Made by a program: the position numbers and the translations under genes
The notes under the pieces: model-generated
Seen by the model: the letters and a program-made list of their open reading frames with translations, nothing else
What the model was told of the DNA's origin: nothing
The model's database searches: none
Shown: positions 1-7,835 of the stretch, in pieces
Layout: every line of letters starts with the position of its first letter
Numbering within the stretch: position 1 is the first letter of the stretch
Assembly: GCF_030540765.1 (NCBI RefSeq)
Contig: NZ_JAUOEL010000008.1
Span: 1-64,000 of the forward strand
Origin: Flavivirga jejuensis
GTDB taxonomy: Bacteria; Bacteroidota; Bacteroidia; Flavobacteriales; Flavobacteriaceae
DNA length: 64,000 nt
Reading direction: 5' to 3'

Positions 1-120
1 GATTTTCACCCTTGCGACTTACTAATGCTTCAAGACGTTACTCCTGCGCATAAGGGACTTGCACCCTCTAGATTATTTATTTACCTTTCGGTAATTAAAA
101 GATGCCCATGCTGGGCACAC
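1..120 (-). other. Group II intron, 5' end (domain I start), partial
   Basis: Read on the minus strand, this segment begins GTGTGCCCAGCATGGGC and continues with a GAGGGTGCAAGTCCC stretch and an AAGGGTG stretch. This matches the usual 5' end of bacterial group II introns: GUGYG start, then the first helices of domain I. The intron runs leftward out of the window, so its reverse transcriptase and 3' end are not seen. The exact 5' base is ambiguous by two nucleotides because the junction is a CACACACA run on the plus strand. The intron lies antisense to the neighbouring genes and abuts an AACAATGTATAAAC-type spacer boundary, which recurs at other gene junctions in this region. Confidence 0.75.
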
Positions 121-182
121 ACAATGTATAAACAGCATTAAAACAACCATTTATACCAGACGTCAGTCTGTCTAAAAACTGA
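121..182. repeat. Cassette boundary spacer at the intron junction
   Basis: The sequence right of the intron, ACAATGTATAAACAGC, resembles the spacer starts that follow other genes here (AACACGGTATATAGC after the first lipoprotein gene and AACACGGTTTATAAAAC after the DUF2004-like gene). I read it as the tail of a spacer whose upstream gene lies outside the window. A short palindrome around GACGTC sits about 25 bases before the next start codon. Function is not known; the call rests on similarity to the other spacers. Confidence 0.45.
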
Positions 183-689
183 ATGAAAAAATTAATATTA
201 GTACTAAGCTGTTTCTTGATACTTATCGGGTGTCAGAATAGAGCATTCGAAAAGCCTAACTTAGAAGGAGACCTATATTATACATGGTTGAAACTTGGGA
301 GCTTTTACCAGCAACCAGATAGCTTATACAATGGCTATATTGCATTAAGAGATAGTCTCGGAATTGAAGAACTGAGAAAACAAGACTCCACAAGAACTGC
401 GCATATAGAACTATTAGAAAAACATGATTTGGTAAATAGTCCATTCATATACCTTAAGACAGATTCTGATTCCAAATTCATAGTTTATATGACTACTGAA
501 GATTATCAGCCAATCACTAAATACACATACCAGGATTTGATTGACAATAATCAGAAAATCAAATTGAAATTAATAACCGAACGACTAACTGATAAATTAC
601 AGATTTGCAAAAAAGTTGTTTCTATTGAGAAAGTTGACGGTGAGACTTTACAAACACAGAAAAAGTTTAAAATAGAAGAATACAGATAA
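183..689 (+). CDS. Hypothetical lipoprotein, 168 aa
   Basis: This is a small secreted lipoprotein of unknown function. The N-terminus MKKLILVLSCFLILIGC is a classic type II signal peptide with the lipobox LIGC, so the mature protein should start at Cys17 and be anchored in the periplasm or outer membrane. The rest is polar, about 150 residues, with no motif I recognise. The next residues after Cys are QNR, with no acidic pair to suggest surface export. It stands alone between two spacer modules, in the manner of the other single-gene cassettes here, and its 3' end runs straight into a GATAACACGG spacer start. The ATG is the only sensible start because it gives the intact signal peptide. Confidence 0.8.
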   Translation: MKKLILVLSCFLILIGCQNRAFEKPNLEGDLYYTWLKLGSFYQQPDSLYNGYIALRDSLGIEELRKQDSTRTAHIELLEKHDLVNSPFIYLKTDSDSKFIVYMTTEDYQPITKYTYQDLIDNNQKIKLKLITERLTDKLQICKKVVSIEKVDGETLQTQKKFKIEEYR

Positions 690-825
690 CACGGTATATA
701 GCAAATATGGCGTTCGGTGATTAATCCTAAGTTTAGTGTATTTTTATAATGTCCGTAAAATCTTTTTGGTTTGGCTTTAAATAAAATAAAAAGTTTTGGC
801 TAAGTGTTTAATCGGAAATTAATTA
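686..825. repeat. Cassette spacer module A
   Basis: The spacer starts GATAACACGGTATATAGC directly at the stop codon and contains a distinctive segment, AAAATAAAAAGTTTTGGC followed by TAAGTGTTTAATCGGAAATT. Almost the same segment recurs at about 2461-2505, and a shorter version at about 42850-42880. The position (directly downstream of a lone gene) and the paired start and end elements recall the recombination sites of integron cassettes, but no integrase is visible and the resemblance is only architectural. Confidence 0.55.
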
Positions 826-927
826 AGAAATAAAAAAACAAACATAAGGTTAGAAACTAATTTAGTATAAAGTCTAATCTTTAACTTGTGTAAACAATAT
901 TCCTTAACGAACAATATAAAAACCAGA

Positions 928-1350
928 ATGATAAATAATAAAATTAAAGGATTAGGAGAAATAGTACTACGAGTTAAAGATATGGAATTGATGAAAAAAT
1001 TCTATAATCAAACTATTGGACTTGAATTAGTAAATGAATCTGAAAATTATACTTTTTTCAAAATCGCAGTTGGATATGGAGGTCATAATCAGACTCTTGC
1101 ATTATTCGCTAAATCAAACCTAAATGCCTTTAATGAAAAGTTTAAAGGTATTAAAACAGCAAGTAGTACTTTACATCATTTTGCGCTTGAAATTGATAAA
1201 AAAGACTATGAGAACTTATTAAATTTCTTTAAAAAGAATAATATCGAATATGTAACGGAAGTTTTTGAGTGGATTAAATGGAAATCAATCTTTATCAAAG
1301 ACCCTGAATCAAATATTGTTGAATTTGTTTGTTATGATTCTGAAATTTAA
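928..1350 (+). CDS. VOC family (glyoxalase/bleomycin resistance-like) protein
   Basis: This 140-residue protein has the layout of a vicinal oxygen chelate fold: LGEIVLRVKDMELMKKFYNQ at the N-terminus, a central STLHHFALEI strand and the C-terminal IFIKDPESNIVEFVCYD element that ends most VOC domains. His (in LHHFALEI) and Glu (in NIVEFV) are candidate metal ligands. Family members include glyoxalases, dioxygenases and resistance proteins that bind small molecules; the substrate cannot be told here. An upstream GTG/ATG would add 14 residues (from 886), but the internal ATG at 928 begins right before the first VOC strand and is the likelier start. It is a stand-alone accessory gene. Confidence 0.8.
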   Translation: MINNKIKGLGEIVLRVKDMELMKKFYNQTIGLELVNESENYTFFKIAVGYGGHNQTLALFAKSNLNAFNEKFKGIKTASSTLHHFALEIDKKDYENLLNFFKKNNIEYVTEVFEWIKWKSIFIKDPESNIVEFVCYDSEI

Positions 1351-1366
1351 ACCAATCTAACTGAAA

Positions 1367-1426
1367 ATGAAAACAGGAAATAAAGAATTTCTTGAAACCA
1401 ACTATCTAAAGGAGGCAGAGCCATAA
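1367..1426 (+). pseudogene. Truncated gene start, 19 codons
   Basis: An ATG-initiated frame (MKTGNKEFLETNYLKEAEP) opens 16 bases after the VOC gene and is cut off by a stop just where the repeated small-RNA sequence begins (1430). The polar N-terminus and its position as the next gene suggest that the start of a real gene was truncated by the rearrangement that brought in the repeat. I do not recognise the family; 19 residues are too few to assign. Confidence 0.35.
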
Positions 1427-1429
1427 TTG

Positions 1430-1581
1430 TGTACTCACAAAAGTTAATTTAACATAAAAAAATTAAATAACAGCAAGGTTCACAATTCGTCAACAGCGCA
1501 TGTGAAAATTAGCAAATGACTTATAAATACTGGTGTTTAAGCTATAAGTTCTGATCCCAGATCGGTCACTAAAAAAACCTC
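1430..1581 (+). repeat. Small-RNA-like repeat, copy 1 (decayed)
   Basis: This is the first of three copies of a roughly 140-base sequence (others at 37661-37793 and 42351-42520). It keeps the TTCACA...TGTGAA helix and the TGATC-CCAGATC-GGTCA hairpin. It lacks the upstream TATATTTG box seen at copy 3, and the terminator is reduced to its left arm (AAAAAAACCTC), because the segment that forms the hairpin in copy 2 is deleted. It is therefore probably a silent duplicate of the RNA gene. Confidence 0.55.
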
Positions 1582-1769
1582 TTATCTCGATTTGATACGT
1601 GAACTTGCTTAAATATTATTAACTTGTTACATTCTTGAGGATTACGTTGGAGTGAATTAATTAGTCCTAAAGTAAAATTTAAAAACATAAAAGGTTTACT
1701 AATTTAGCCTCTCATACTAATGGAAATATAGTTACCATGGTAACTATATCTAACTTGTTAGCTGTAATC
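1582..1769. repeat. Duplicated leader with 24-bp palindrome and left inverted repeat
   Basis: These ~190 bases are repeated nearly unchanged at 37805-37991, differing at only a handful of positions by eye. Both copies end in a palindrome (here perfect, 24 bp, 1726-1749, centred on CCATGG; in the other copy the centre is CCACGG) followed by the left inverted repeat of the next gene. Here that repeat is TTGTTAGCTGTAATC (1755-1769), mirrored after the gene by GACTACTGCTAACA (2351-2364). The two copies lead into unrelated genes, so the leader looks modular. Confidence 0.65.
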
Positions 1770-1786
1770 TGACCAAACAATCGAAA

Positions 1787-2347
1787 ATGGGAATATTTGA
1801 TTTTTTTAAAAGAGATATAAAAGAAACTGAAAATAACAATGAGGAAATCCCAAGTTTGGAAAAACCAGATTTTTCAGAAATTGACTTGGGAAAACTTGAA
1901 GATTATTATGATTGGACTTTAAATTTCGGAAATAGAAAAATTAATCTAGACTTAAATTTTGAGACGGAATCAACAAATCAATCGGAATTAAATCAAATAT
2001 TAGAATTCGTGAACAGAATATCTGAATTTGATAATCAAAATCGTAATTATATAAAAGAGGACTCAGAACAAGACGTAAGTATGACATCAGACTATTTGAA
2101 TTTCTATCTTGATGAACTTGATGAAAGTGAATTATCTGGAATAATTGACTTGAAAAATAGAAAAAAATCAAGGAATAGTCTTTTAATGGAAAAACTGAAC
2201 TTAATAAGGGTTGGAATTTATCCTCAAGCTTCTTATTTTGCAACATTTGATTACTCGATTGATATTGATGGAGAACCTTGTAATCAGCTTTTGGTTTTGA
2301 ATATTAATCAAGATGGAACTTTGGATTATATAACGTGGGAAAGTTGA
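1787..2347 (+). CDS. DUF2004-like cytoplasmic protein, 186 aa
   Basis: This acidic cytoplasmic protein starts MGIFDFFKRD and continues with a short linker and the segment LEDYYDWTLNFGNRKINLDLNFE, which resembles the start of the DUF2004 family. The C-terminus FDYSIDIDGEPCNQLLVLNINQDGTLDYITWES ends in strands typical of that family. There is no signal peptide or membrane segment, and the function is unknown; DUF2004-like and related immunity-type proteins are common in accessory regions. The gene is bracketed by its own imperfect inverted repeat (1755-1769 and 2351-2367) and is followed by spacer module B. The family call is from pattern memory only. Confidence 0.6.
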   Translation: MGIFDFFKRDIKETENNNEEIPSLEKPDFSEIDLGKLEDYYDWTLNFGNRKINLDLNFETESTNQSELNQILEFVNRISEFDNQNRNYIKEDSEQDVSMTSDYLNFYLDELDESELSGIIDLKNRKKSRNSLLMEKLNLIRVGIYPQASYFATFDYSIDIDGEPCNQLLVLNINQDGTLDYITWES

Positions 2348-2350
2348 AAA

Positions 2351-2552
2351 GACTACTGCTAACACGGTTTATAAAACATAGCTAGGCAAGTGTGAAATCG
2401 AAAGGTTATCGTTTATTTGCAAAGACCTCCAAATTTTTAATTTGGCTTTAAAAATGAAAAAATAAAATAAAAAGTTTTGCTAAGTGTTTAATCGAAAATT
2501 AATCGCTTTTTAATTCCCGTACTAACCATAGCTGAAGCCATTAGCAATAATT
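2351..2552. repeat. Cassette spacer module B
   Basis: The spacer opens with GACTACTGCTAACACGG, the mirror of the repeat before the preceding gene. It contains the shared segment AATAAAATAAAAAGTTTTGC and TAAGTGTTTAATCG (2461-2495) found in module A, and ends with CCATTAGCAATAATT (2538-2552). That end repeat is mirrored after the next gene by AACTATTGCAAC (3321-3332). So the spacer holds the right end of one cassette and the left end of the next, with a conserved core between. Confidence 0.6.
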
Positions 2553-2563
2553 CCCCGAAAAAA

Positions 2564-3319
2564 ATGAGAATTAAATTAATCCTACTCATACTAATAATAA
2601 CAAGCTGTTCTCCAAGGTACAAGACTTTAATTCAAAATACAAAAGAAGAACCTTTAAGTGAAAAAGAAGAAATTCTCGTAATTAATAATGAATCTAGCCT
2701 AGACCTAGAAAAGGCATCATTCATTGCAGAAATCAAAGGACCTAATAAGAAGTTTTATGAATCACCTAAATCAATAACAAAAGGATGTGGTTATACAGAA
2801 ATTATTAATGACTTTAAATTAGAATCGAGAAAATTTGGTGCCAACATTATTAGTATTTACAATTTAAAAAAGCCAAACTCTCTAAATAATTGTTATAAAC
2901 TTAAAGCCAAACTATATAAAAGTTTTGACTCCAATTTGTTAGAATCTATTAATCAGTATAACAATTCTAGAATGGTCTCAAAACTTGATAAGGATTCGGA
3001 TTATGCCATAGTTTATTTATATCGACCAAGTGCTATCACAGCAATGGTCGTGAAATTTGATATTTATTTAGATAATAATACTTTGATAACCAATTTAAAG
3101 AATGGAGACAAAACATCATATAAGATAAAGGACTTTGGGGTTCACACATTTACAGCCATTAATCAAAAAGGACAAAAAAAAGAATTCTCTCTTGACATTA
3201 AAAAAGGACAAGAATATTATTTAAGATGTGGAATAGATGTTGCTTACCCATATGCAGTTGCTCAATTTTCACATATAGATAACATAACTGGAGATAAAGA
3301 ATTCAATAAAATTAAATAA
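2564..3319 (+). CDS. Lipoprotein with C-terminal DUF2846-like domain
   Basis: The protein is an exported lipoprotein: MRIKLILLILIITSC gives a short signal peptide with lipobox IITSC, Cys at residue 15. From about residue 145 the sequence DYAIVYLYRPSAITAMVVKF, then an IYLDNNTLITNLKNGDKTSY segment and VHTFTAINQKGQKKEF, matches the pattern of DUF2846 (YxYRP...YLDGxxIGxLKNG...PGxHxF), a small beta-sandwich found in envelope lipoproteins. The N-terminal half (residues 16-140) contains a YTEIINDFKLESRKFGANIISIY helix-strand unit of unknown role. The gene lies alone between inverted repeats (2538-2552 and 3321-3332). Function is unknown. Confidence 0.7.
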   Translation: MRIKLILLILIITSCSPRYKTLIQNTKEEPLSEKEEILVINNESSLDLEKASFIAEIKGPNKKFYESPKSITKGCGYTEIINDFKLESRKFGANIISIYNLKKPNSLNNCYKLKAKLYKSFDSNLLESINQYNNSRMVSKLDKDSDYAIVYLYRPSAITAMVVKFDIYLDNNTLITNLKNGDKTSYKIKDFGVHTFTAINQKGQKKEFSLDIKKGQEYYLRCGIDVAYPYAVAQFSHIDNITGDKEFNKIK

Positions 3320-3454
3320 AAACTATTGCAACAAAATGTAAAAATAATTGCTTAATCATATAACTATCCTTATACAAACCGCTATGAGCAAACGGAAAGA
3401 CGAACTGTAACAAGAATCTTATTTTTTAATCCATAAAAGAAACCAAAAGAACAA

Positions 3455-4744
3455 ATGAAAAAATTAGCTTTAGTACTAACAATAGGAATTACCTTTTTAT
3501 CGTGTAATCAAAGTAAAAAAAACACCGACAACCCAATAAGTGAAAACCAAATTGTGAAGGATTCTTTAACAGCGGAATTGGATTCTATTCAAAAAAATGG
3601 ACAAATAAATGGATTTGCGGTTGCAATGGTCAACCAAGATGGAGTGCTCTATGAAAAAGGATTTGGATTAGCTAACCTTGAAACAAAAGAGAAGTACACT
3701 AAAAACACCATACAGCATATTGCTTCTGTTTCTAAAACCCTAATTGGTATTGCTTTAATGAAAGCTAAAGAAATGGGGAAACTAAGTTTAGACGACCCGA
3801 TTCAAGACTATTTACCATTTAAGGTAATAAACCCCAATTATCCGAATGAAATAATAACTATAAGACAATTAGCTACTCATACTTCTGGTATTAATGATAC
3901 TAACGAGCAGTATATGGAAAGAGCTTGGATTCTTACAAAAGACCAGGACTTAACAAAAGTAAGTTCAAATTATCCCGCTCAAAAATTGAATCCGTCTGAA
4001 CTAAATATACCAATGGAAGAATATTTAAACGGATATTTAGAAGTAAATGGAGCTTATTATCAAGATGATAATTATATAAATTTCAAACCAGGAGAACGAT
4101 ATAACTATTCAAACATAGGTGCTACTTTATGTGCATTAGTTATTGAAAAAGCAAATGGACAATCATTTGACTCGTTTACTAAAGAACATATATTAAAACC
4201 ATTAGGTATGAATTCGACAGGTTGGTCACTAGCAGATGTTGATATAAAAAAGCATTCAAGATTATATAGAAATGACAATACCCTTTTACCTTTTTATACA
4301 GCTATAACTTATCCTGATGGAATGCTTATTTCATCAAGTAGCGATATGGCAAAATATTTATCTGAGTTGATTATGGGATATTGTGGTAAAGGTACATTAC
4401 TTTCAAACGAAAGCTATAAAGAGCTCTTTACAGAACAATTAGAAGAACAAAACTTTGAATCACGAAATGCAGGGAACCCCTATAACGGAGACTATAGTCC
4501 TGCTATATTCATTGGACATAGCGCATTAGGTTACATAGGACATTCAGGCGGAGATGCAGGAGTTGGAACTTGGATGTATTTTGATAAAGAGAAAAAAACT
4601 GGTAGATACATTGTAATTAATACAGACATGGGGAATGATGAACGTGCGAAAGAATTAGAATACTATGCTGTTTGGGATAAAATGAATGAATATTTTGATA
4701 AATTGAACATAGAAAAGCCAGCACATAATCGTGTAAACGAGTGA
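3455..4744 (+). CDS. Serine hydrolase, beta-lactamase family (class C/PBP4*-like) lipoprotein
   Basis: A 429-residue exported serine hydrolase. The signal peptide ends in the lipobox TFLSC (Cys17). The catalytic set of the beta-lactamase/transpeptidase-like fold is visible: SVSK (SxxK, about residue 93, nucleophile Ser and Lys), YNYSN (YxN, about 224) and GHSGG (HxG replacing KTG, about 364). Such proteins include D-aminopeptidases, esterases and class C-like enzymes, so resistance cannot be assumed. The last codons overlap the 3' end of a group II intron remnant: after KPAH the reading frame runs into intron sequence (4728 onward), so the terminal residues were probably changed by the insertion. 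It is a lone accessory gene. Confidence 0.85.
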   Translation: MKKLALVLTIGITFLSCNQSKKNTDNPISENQIVKDSLTAELDSIQKNGQINGFAVAMVNQDGVLYEKGFGLANLETKEKYTKNTIQHIASVSKTLIGIALMKAKEMGKLSLDDPIQDYLPFKVINPNYPNEIITIRQLATHTSGINDTNEQYMERAWILTKDQDLTKVSSNYPAQKLNPSELNIPMEEYLNGYLEVNGAYYQDDNYINFKPGERYNYSNIGATLCALVIEKANGQSFDSFTKEHILKPLGMNSTGWSLADVDIKKHSRLYRNDNTLLPFYTAITYPDGMLISSSSDMAKYLSELIMGYCGKGTLLSNESYKELFTEQLEEQNFESRNAGNPYNGDYSPAIFIGHSALGYIGHSGGDAGVGTWMYFDKEKKTGRYIVINTDMGNDERAKELEYYAVWDKMNEYFDKLNIEKPAHNRVNE

Positions 4745-4808
4745 CGACTTAAATGTAGCTACTGCGCCTCTCACACCACCGTGCGTAGAGTCTCGTATAC
4801 AGCGGTTC
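4728..4808 (-). other. Group II intron 3' end with domain V
   Basis: On the minus strand, 4775-4808 reads GAACCGCTGTATACGAG and ends CACGGTGGT: a 34-nucleotide hairpin with the size and pairing of domain V (ACC/GGT at the base, CTG/CGG and GTA within, tetraloop region around GAGAC). It is followed by GTGAGAGG, the usual start of domain VI. I place the 3' splice boundary near 4728, where the minus strand ends in ACACGAT before TATGTGCTGGC; domain VI pairing is not clean, so this end is an inference. The position is directly downstream of the maturase relic, as expected for an intron whose ORF lies in domain IV. Confidence 0.65.
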
Positions 4809-5460
4809 ACCAAATTGAAGTTTGCTTATTATTAATATAATCTGTCAAAGATTTATATCCTTTTCGCTTTAGTCTAGAAATAGTGATGGTAGTTCTTAGA
4901 ATTGGACTTTGGGAGGCTGGCCAGCCTCCCACTCGGGTTCTACTCCAAACGTATGCTTGTCTGTTTTCTATTCCTAATCTGATTAGTTTTTTCGTTTCCT
5001 TTCTAACTTTTTCCAATCATACCAAATGCAATATCTCAACGTATTTCTTAGCCACTCATCTAGTTTTTTAACTTTGGAATAGAGTGTTGATTAACAACCA
5101 ATTGACCACCCACCCTCGACAGACTTGATTAAGCCATTCTAAGCGTTCAAACAATGACATTGGTTTGGTTTTCTTGGTGATACTTTTGAGCTTACGTTTA
5201 AACTTCCCCCAACTTTTCTTAGCTACTACTAATTGGTAGTGTCCTTTTACTCCCTTTTTATAGATGGGTACAAATCCATGTCCCAATAATTCGAAATTTA
5301 CGGGACGATATATACTGCTTTTGGCTTTGCCAGTAGGTAGCTTTAGTTTTTCTTTTAGAAAATTATAAACCATATTCCCTATCCGCTTTGCATCGCTTTT
5401 CGTTTCATCTCTTTATCCAGTACATCTAACATAATATTTCCGGCAAAACTTAATAACAAT
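4807..5460 (-). pseudogene. ltrA: Group II intron reverse transcriptase/maturase, 5'-truncated and frameshifted
   Basis: Three minus-strand pieces in different frames make up the C-terminal part of an intron-encoded reverse transcriptase. Near 5455-5390 the translation gives NIMLDVLDKEMKRKAMQSG, then a stop where the YADD-containing palm segment should be; 5373-5068 gives PVNFELLGHGFVPIYKKG and the maturase helix WLNQVCRGWVVNWL; 5016-4807 gives TRVGGWPASQSPILRTTI, the usual C-terminus. The catalytic YADD region and everything upstream are missing, so this is a dead intron. The 3' intron end lies immediately downstream (4728-4808). Confidence 0.85.
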
Positions 5461-5564
5461 ATTTTAAGTAAATAATGATGTAATCAAAAACATTAAATTT
5501 ATTGAGAAATTTCATATAATATTAATTAAATTGTAGAAAAATTACCACCAAAAAATATTTTAAA

Positions 5565-6266
5565 TTGAAAAGGTATTATTCTTTTGTTTTTTTACTATGT
5601 TTTAGTCAGCTTTTATTTTCCCAAAAGAAATATAACGTATTTTCAGTTGAAGCAGCGTATGGCTTCAACATTCCTACAAAACCGAAAGACGATATAAAAG
5701 TTTCAGATTATATAATTCCCAGACATTTTGATATTGGTGTAAGATATATGTTTGATGAATTTTTCGGTTTAAAAATCGATTATGCCAATGATAGGTTTCA
5801 AAACAAAAGGAATAAAAATATTGGCAATGGGTATCACAGACTAAGCCTGGAAGCTGTATTTAACATAACTAATAAACTTAATATAATTAATAGCCAAAGC
5901 TTTAATATATTACTCCATGCAGGTATGGGCATAACTTATGCGTACCCTGAATCTATTAAACGTTTTAAAAATGGTGGAGAGTTTACATTCGGGTTAACAC
6001 CTTATAACACAAAAAACTTTGAAAGGATTGGAAATTTAATATTTGGTCTAAAACCACAATATAGATATTCAAATGATTTAGTAATATATACTGATTTTTC
6101 TTACGTAATAAATACTGAACAGCAATATTCTTATAACGGTGAATTATTATTTTTAAACAGAGAAAAAGTACGTGGAGGTTTTATTAATATCTTATTTGGA
6201 ATTCAATTTTATTTAGGAAAAAGGAGAAGACATGCAGATTGGTATAATTCAAGAAGAAAATTTTAA
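5565..6266 (+). CDS. Outer-membrane beta-barrel protein, 233 aa
   Basis: A secreted protein with a signal peptide (YYSFVFLLCFSQLLFSQ, cleavage near residue 20). The remainder alternates polar and hydrophobic residues with glycine-rich turns (VEAAYGFNIPTKP, FDIGVRYMFDEFFGLKIDYA, LLHAGMGITYAYPE, GGFINILFGIQFYLGKRR), the pattern of a small eight- to ten-strand barrel of the OmpW/OmpA-like porin type common in Flavobacteriia. The start is TTG, with the signal peptide beginning directly after it; no ATG gives a better one. It is the first gene after the intron relic and precedes the polysaccharide locus, so it may belong to it, but no direct evidence links them. Confidence 0.75.
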   Translation: MKRYYSFVFLLCFSQLLFSQKKYNVFSVEAAYGFNIPTKPKDDIKVSDYIIPRHFDIGVRYMFDEFFGLKIDYANDRFQNKRNKNIGNGYHRLSLEAVFNITNKLNIINSQSFNILLHAGMGITYAYPESIKRFKNGGEFTFGLTPYNTKNFERIGNLIFGLKPQYRYSNDLVIYTDFSYVINTEQQYSYNGELLFLNREKVRGGFINILFGIQFYLGKRRRHADWYNSRRKF

Positions 6267-6284
6267 GCGGAAAAACTGACTATA

Positions 6285-6476
6285 ATGAATACAACAAAAA
6301 TAGCGTTAATCACAGGAATAACTGGTCAAGATGGAACACCTCGAAAGCTTCTTGATGTTTCTAAACTTAACAAATTAGGATGGAAAGCTGAAATTGAATT
6401 AAAACAAGGAATAATAAATACTTATAATTGGTACTGTAATAATATTGAGACTATTAGAAAAACTTCAATAAAATAA
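6285..6476 (+). pseudogene. Relic fusing the start of gmd to the end of fcl (GDP-fucose pathway)
   Basis: The 63-residue frame starts NTTKIALITGITGQDG, the nucleotide-binding start of GDP-mannose 4,6-dehydratase (Gmd). It then jumps to TPRKLLDVSKLNKLGWKAEI followed by ELKQGIINTYNWY, the C-terminus of GDP-L-fucose synthase (Fcl/WcaG). In flavobacteria gmd and fcl are normally adjacent and ~700 codons together, so an in-frame deletion removed nearly all of both; the join is at the DG dipeptide both proteins share. The leftover lacks the catalytic Tyr-Lys pair and most of the Rossmann fold, so it cannot be active. It marks the upstream end of the polysaccharide cluster. Confidence 0.8.
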
Positions 6477-6548
6477 CAACCACATATTCAAAACAATAAT
6501 CATGCTATTCTAAGCATATATTAATATCTAATTTTGAAATAACGACCA

Positions 6549-7835
6549 TTGGAAAACATTTCTAAATATTTAAAGAAAAATTTTTTAATATCTACGAGTA
6601 AAACACTTACCGTCTCATTAGTTACGTTATTATTATTACCATTGATAATAAAAAGAGTTGGCTTAGAGCTTTATGGCATTGTTAGCCTTACACTATTATT
6701 TAGTGGTGTTTCTTCTCTTATTGATCTGGGATTATCTAAAGCCGTTATTTTATTAAGTGGTGAAAATAAAATTTCAGAAAACAAAGTAGTTTCTTCGGCA
6801 TTATATATTAATCTTTTTATAATAAGTATTTTACTAATAATATTTATTGTGCTACAAATGCTTTCCATAGATATACTGGGGAGTGATTTAAATCTTGATG
6901 AGCAGAATAAGTTCATACTCCTTAATATCGGTTTTTCCCTATTAGTATTAATGCTACTAAATAATCTGTGTAGAACCATATTAGAAGCTAAGTATATGAT
7001 TCATATTGTTAATTTAACCTTAACAATTTACACACCACTTCTATATCTAACTATTTTTATAATCAGTTTTTTTACTAACCAAATTGTGGTATACATATTA
7101 ATCCCATTTGTACTAACACTTCTAATGTTTCTTTTTAATCTAAGTTATATTAAAATTAAAACGACAATTAAAATTGTAAGAGTTAATAAAGAGACTATTA
7201 AGTATGTTTTAAAAAGATCATTTGCTTTTTTAAATATCGGACTCATTAACAGTATGATTATGCCATTAATGAGATACATATTTATTCTTCTGGTAGCCGA
7301 TGTTGGTCTGTATGCCCTATTCGATTTATCGTTCAAAATAGCCATGTTAGCAAATAGTTTTATTTTGTCTCTGGCAACTCCAATGTTTGCTGTTTTTTCA
7401 AAAGAAATAAAAGCTAATTCAGAAAAAATGACTAAAGTTTCCTATAAGATTTTTTATGTGTCTATAGCACTATTTTTAGTTATAATTATTGGATACTATT
7501 TCTTTGGTAATTATTTTTTACATTTTTTAAATCTGGAAAGAAATGATACTAACCTATTATACACTATTACTTTCGGACTCATCCTTTCATTAGGCACCGT
7601 AGCTATTGTTGAAATATTTTACAGATATTTTTTAGGAAACAATCAATTAACTAAGGCTTTTTTATTGAAGCTAATCGTTCCTGTATTCGGTATCATTATA
7701 TTTTTTGTGTTAAAGGATCTTGAGTTAATTTATAGATTTATATACGCCTACAGTATAGGATTATTTATTAGTGCTATAGCCATATTTTTTGCTTTCGTCT
7801 TTAATAATAAATGGAAAAAAACTGTAGAAATATGA
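6549..7835 (+). CDS. Polysaccharide flippase, Wzx-like (MOP superfamily)
   Basis: A 428-residue integral membrane protein with about twelve hydrophobic segments, for example TLTVSLVTLLLLPLIIKRVG near residues 20-38 and VYILIPFVLTLLMFLFNLSY near 180. The N-terminal GLELYGIVSLTLLFSGVSSLIDLGLSKA motif is typical of Wzx/RfbX O-unit flippases. These move undecaprenyl-linked oligosaccharides across the inner membrane. Start is TTG at 6549; the usual first helix follows within 20 residues. It overlaps the next gene (ATGA overlap at 7832), which fits a co-translated wzx-wzy pair. Confidence 0.85.
   Translation: MENISKYLKKNFLISTSKTLTVSLVTLLLLPLIIKRVGLELYGIVSLTLLFSGVSSLIDLGLSKAVILLSGENKISENKVVSSALYINLFIISILLIIFIVLQMLSIDILGSDLNLDEQNKFILLNIGFSLLVLMLLNNLCRTILEAKYMIHIVNLTLTIYTPLLYLTIFIISFFTNQIVVYILIPFVLTLLMFLFNLSYIKIKTTIKIVRVNKETIKYVLKRSFAFLNIGLINSMIMPLMRYIFILLVADVGLYALFDLSFKIAMLANSFILSLATPMFAVFSKEIKANSEKMTKVSYKIFYVSIALFLVIIIGYYFFGNYFLHFLNLERNDTNLLYTITFGLILSLGTVAIVEIFYRYFLGNNQLTKAFLLKLIVPVFGIIIFFVLKDLELIYRFIYAYSIGLFISAIAIFFAFVFNNKWKKTVEI

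Noticed and set aside
4883-5071. Plus-strand 62-aa frame in the intron region
   Set aside because: It lies over the maturase relic on the other strand and has no family signal.
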